DNA of 15,806 bases from DATFAS01 sp035254305 (GTDB lineage: Bacteria > Bacillota > Bacilli > Aneurinibacillales > RAOX-1). A program made the position numbers and the translations under genes. Positions 14,377 to 15,806 of this stretch are shown here, piece by piece (within the stretch, counting starts at the first letter, position 1; each line of letters starts with the position of its first letter). Location: positions 1-15,806 of the forward strand of contig DATFAS010000173.1 of NCBI GenBank assembly GCA_035254305.1, given 5' to 3'. The notes under the pieces were generated by a model, which saw only the letters and a program-made list of their open reading frames with translations, made no database searches and was not told the origin of the DNA.

Positions 14377-14476
14377 TCTAGGAGCCTAAAGGGCAGTTAT
14401 GCGGAACTTGAAACAAATTGATTACCTGACACGTCAATGATGGAAACGACTACAAAGAGATAAAGGGGGACTTGGA

Positions 14477-14628
14477 ATGCGTCATAAAAAAACATTGTTT
14501 ATAGCTTTAACGGGATTTATAGCTTTATTAGTGGCATTCATTTATTAACACCTAACGGGTTTGATAGCGGAGGATGGGGTCGGCATCTGTGGCTACTTGG
14601 TGGCGGTAATGGGCTGTTAACTCAATAA
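14477..14628 (+). pseudogene. Broken small membrane protein
   Basis: AAAGGGGG just upstream and ATG at 14477 give MRHKKTLFIALTGFIALLVA and FIY before a TAA (14546-14548). One base back, the adjacent frame continues LTPNGFDSGGWGRHLWLLGG, GNGLLTQ to a TAA at 14626-14628. Past that stop the same frame reads AYRVSHMIVWYLGKI, which looks like a further hydrophobic segment. One frameshift plus one stop would restore a ~70-residue protein with a membrane anchor at each end. Not assigned to a family. It lies inside the segment bracketed by the two recombinase fragments. Confidence 0.5.
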
Positions 14629-14688
14629 GCGTATCGCGTATCCCATATGATTGTTTGGTATTTGGGGAAAATAAACAAAGGTGATGAT

Positions 14689-15102
14689 ATGAAAATAAAA
14701 ATAATGGTGTTTGTATTTCTTACCTTTGGTTTGTTCTTCTCATCCGCCCAAGCAACAAATCTATCGAACATTGAAGTGTTTGATGTGAAAAAGGAGCAGG
14801 TTGTAGAGATTATTGCTAATTCAGATAAGATACAGGGAGAAATCAATAAGTGCCTTAACACAATAACTGGTATTACGAAGAGGTTTAACCCTATTCCAAA
14901 GGAAGGTCAAGTAATTAAAATTCCTGTTGAACCATCTGTAAATGTAAATAACCAGTGGTTTAGTTCGTTGGTTGATGAAGTGAAAATAATCATGCCAACA
15001 AATGAAACACCACTACTAATGATCTTCGATGATGAAAACAAGCCATACTTTCTTGAATTCGAACATGATATAACAAAATTGTTATTAGAAATTGAGAAGT
15101 AA
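14689..15102 (+). CDS. Secreted conserved-looking protein, unknown function
   Basis: 137 residues. Start chosen at ATG 14689 because AAAGGTGAT precedes it and a typical signal peptide follows at once: MKIKIMVFVFLTFGLFFSSA ending AQA at residue 22. The upstream in-frame ATG at 14647 would bury it. There is no lipobox cysteine, so it is probably secreted or released by signal peptidase I. The mature part (~115 residues) has GQVIKIPVEPSVNVNNQW and a C-terminal LLMIFDDENKPYFLEFEHD stretch, likely alpha/beta. I recall similar uncharacterised Bacillales proteins but no named family. The frame is intact although both neighbours are broken. The stop lies 3 nt before the start of the second recombinase fragment. 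Confidence 0.7.
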   Translation: MKIKIMVFVFLTFGLFFSSAQATNLSNIEVFDVKKEQVVEIIANSDKIQGEINKCLNTITGITKRFNPIPKEGQVIKIPVEPSVNVNNQWFSSLVDEVKIIMPTNETPLLMIFDDENKPYFLEFEHDITKLLLEIEK

Positions 15103-15105
15103 GAG

Positions 15106-15429
15106 GTAACCTTGCCATTACTAGCCGAGAATATAACTGTGAGGCGTTGTTTGTAATGCAACCCAATTCGTAGGATGACGATCCCGACCCTCAGCAACTC
15201 TGTAAAATTGATTGCAGCCCGTGGAAGGATTCCAGTCTATGTTTATCCCCACCGATCTAGACATACCTATGCTTTCCAGCTACTCGATAACGGGGCACCA
15301 TTAGATTTCATTCAGTACATGTTGGGACATGAGAAGGCATCAACAACTCAAATTTATGCTCAGCTACGTGGAGAACACAGAAGAGAGCTATATAAACGAA
15401 AGGGCAGGGAAGTTGAATTACTCCGTTGA
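15106..15429 (+). pseudogene. Tyrosine recombinase, copy 2 (internal deletion, C-terminal catalytic part)
   Basis: Starts with 18 nt identical to 13831-13848 (VTLPLL), then jumps to sequence matching 14249 onward, so exactly 400 nt of the copy 1 sequence are absent. The jump and a 5-nt deletion at about 15156 change frame. From about 15175 the frame reads RMTIPTLSNSVKLIAARGRI and continues past the end of copy 1. It then has box II HRSRHTYAFQLLDNG, LGHEKASTTQ and the nucleophile Tyr in IYAQLRGEHRREL, and ends KGREVELLR. This is the complete C-terminal catalytic half without the box I Arg, so the copy cannot be active. Confidence 0.8.
15124..15237 (+). repeat. Direct repeat unit A, second copy
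   Basis: Counterpart of 14249-14367, 5 nt shorter (GTAACTGAACGCAACC in the first copy, GTAATGCAACC here). Confidence 0.85.
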
Positions 15430-15491
15430 AGTTATTATTGGTGAATGGTGGAAAATTATTATTACACAAAAACAGGATAGGAGATGTGGGT

Positions 15492-15806
15492 ATGAAGATC
15501 AATAGAATAGATCATGTGAGTGTTAACGTAAATGATCTTTCAGCAGCTAAAGCGTTTTTTCTCGATTTGGGACTTGAAGTGCATGGGGAATGGGAAATGG
15601 AAGGAGAGTGGTTGGATCAGATAATCGGGCTTACTGATGTTAAAACAGCATGTGTAGGATTGCGAACTTCAGACGGTCAGGCATGGATTGAGCTAGTCAA
15701 ATTTTATTCACCGTTAGATGAACAAGATATTCAGAAACCCTTTGCAAATACGCTGGGTATCCGACATATTGCATTTACTGTTGAAGATATTGAAGCCATT
15801 ATTGCC
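15492..15806 (+). CDS. VOC (glyoxalase/bleomycin-resistance fold) protein, partial
   Basis: Open to the right edge: 105 residues visible. ATG with TAGGAG 8 nt upstream. The N-terminal beta-alpha-beta-beta-beta module starts KINRIDHVSVNVNDLSAAKA, with the metal-binding His8. Glu67 in WIELVKF closes the first module, and GIRHIAFTVEDI with His92 opens the second. These are the usual positions of VOC metal ligands. Substrate unknown; family members include lyases, dioxygenases and resistance proteins. It is 62 bp after the recombinase fragment and appears intact, so the decay zone probably ends here. Confidence 0.85.
   Translation, partial: MKINRIDHVSVNVNDLSAAKAFFLDLGLEVHGEWEMEGEWLDQIIGLTDVKTACVGLRTSDGQAWIELVKFYSPLDEQDIQKPFANTLGIRHIAFTVEDIEAIIA

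Noticed and set aside
14907..15197. 96-residue minus-strand frame
   Set aside because: It is antisense to the secreted protein and the second recombinase fragment, and has no recognisable features.
13744..15429. A functional split recombinase
   Set aside because: Copy 1 lacks box II and the catalytic Tyr. Copy 2 lacks box I, has two frame changes and no start. The pieces look like decay products rather than cooperating halves.

Overview
The window looks like chromosomal DNA from a spore-forming, low-GC Gram-positive bacterium (Bacillota, order Bacillales). The evidence is the strong AGGAGG-type ribosome binding sites, a leucine T-box leader, stem-plus-T-run terminators, and typical Bacillales families (EcsC, DUF2512, DUF3231, DUF1259, DsrE-like, CgeD-like glycosyltransferase). 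I cannot name the species.

Left part (1-7.5 kb) is ordinary, intact chromosome. It holds the C-terminal part of a PutP-type sodium/proline symporter with its terminator, a metallo-beta-lactamase-fold hydrolase, and a convergent small DUF2512-like membrane protein. Next comes a textbook unit: sigma-A promoter, tRNA-Leu-sensing T-box (specifier CTC), long-form 2-isopropylmalate synthase (leuA) and terminator. Then follow a small membrane protein on the minus strand with its own promoter and terminator, an EcsC-family protein, and a convergent (15-nt overlap) class V aminotransferase/cysteine-desulfurase-like enzyme that lies downstream of a DsrE-like sulfur-carrier protein on the same strand.

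Middle part (7.7-11.8 kb) looks like a cell- or spore-surface glycan cluster. It holds a PIG-L/LmbE deacetylase whose real N-terminus (with the metal motif HPDD) has no ATG and probably starts at CTG, a CgeD-like family 2 glycosyltransferase, an unknown 116-aa beta-rich protein started at TTG, and a 455-aa Asp-box (BNR) sialidase-like protein without a signal peptide. The joint spore-surface role is an inference from the CgeD resemblance.

Right part (11.8-15.5 kb) is a decay zone. It contains a frameshifted DUF1259 remnant, a DUF3231 protein cut to its first ~90 residues, a broken XRE-type helix-turn-helix regulator translationally coupled to a membrane protein that loses its C-terminus at a junction, and two partial copies of the same tyrosine recombinase. 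The first copy has the N-terminal half and a premature TGA. The second has a clean 400-bp internal deletion and the catalytic C-terminus. Between them lie a broken small membrane protein and an intact secreted 137-aa protein. The window ends inside a VOC (glyoxalase-fold) gene. No rRNA, tRNA or CRISPR array was seen. The most unusual features are the non-AUG deacetylase start, the glycan cluster, and the recombinase fragments bracketing a small cargo.
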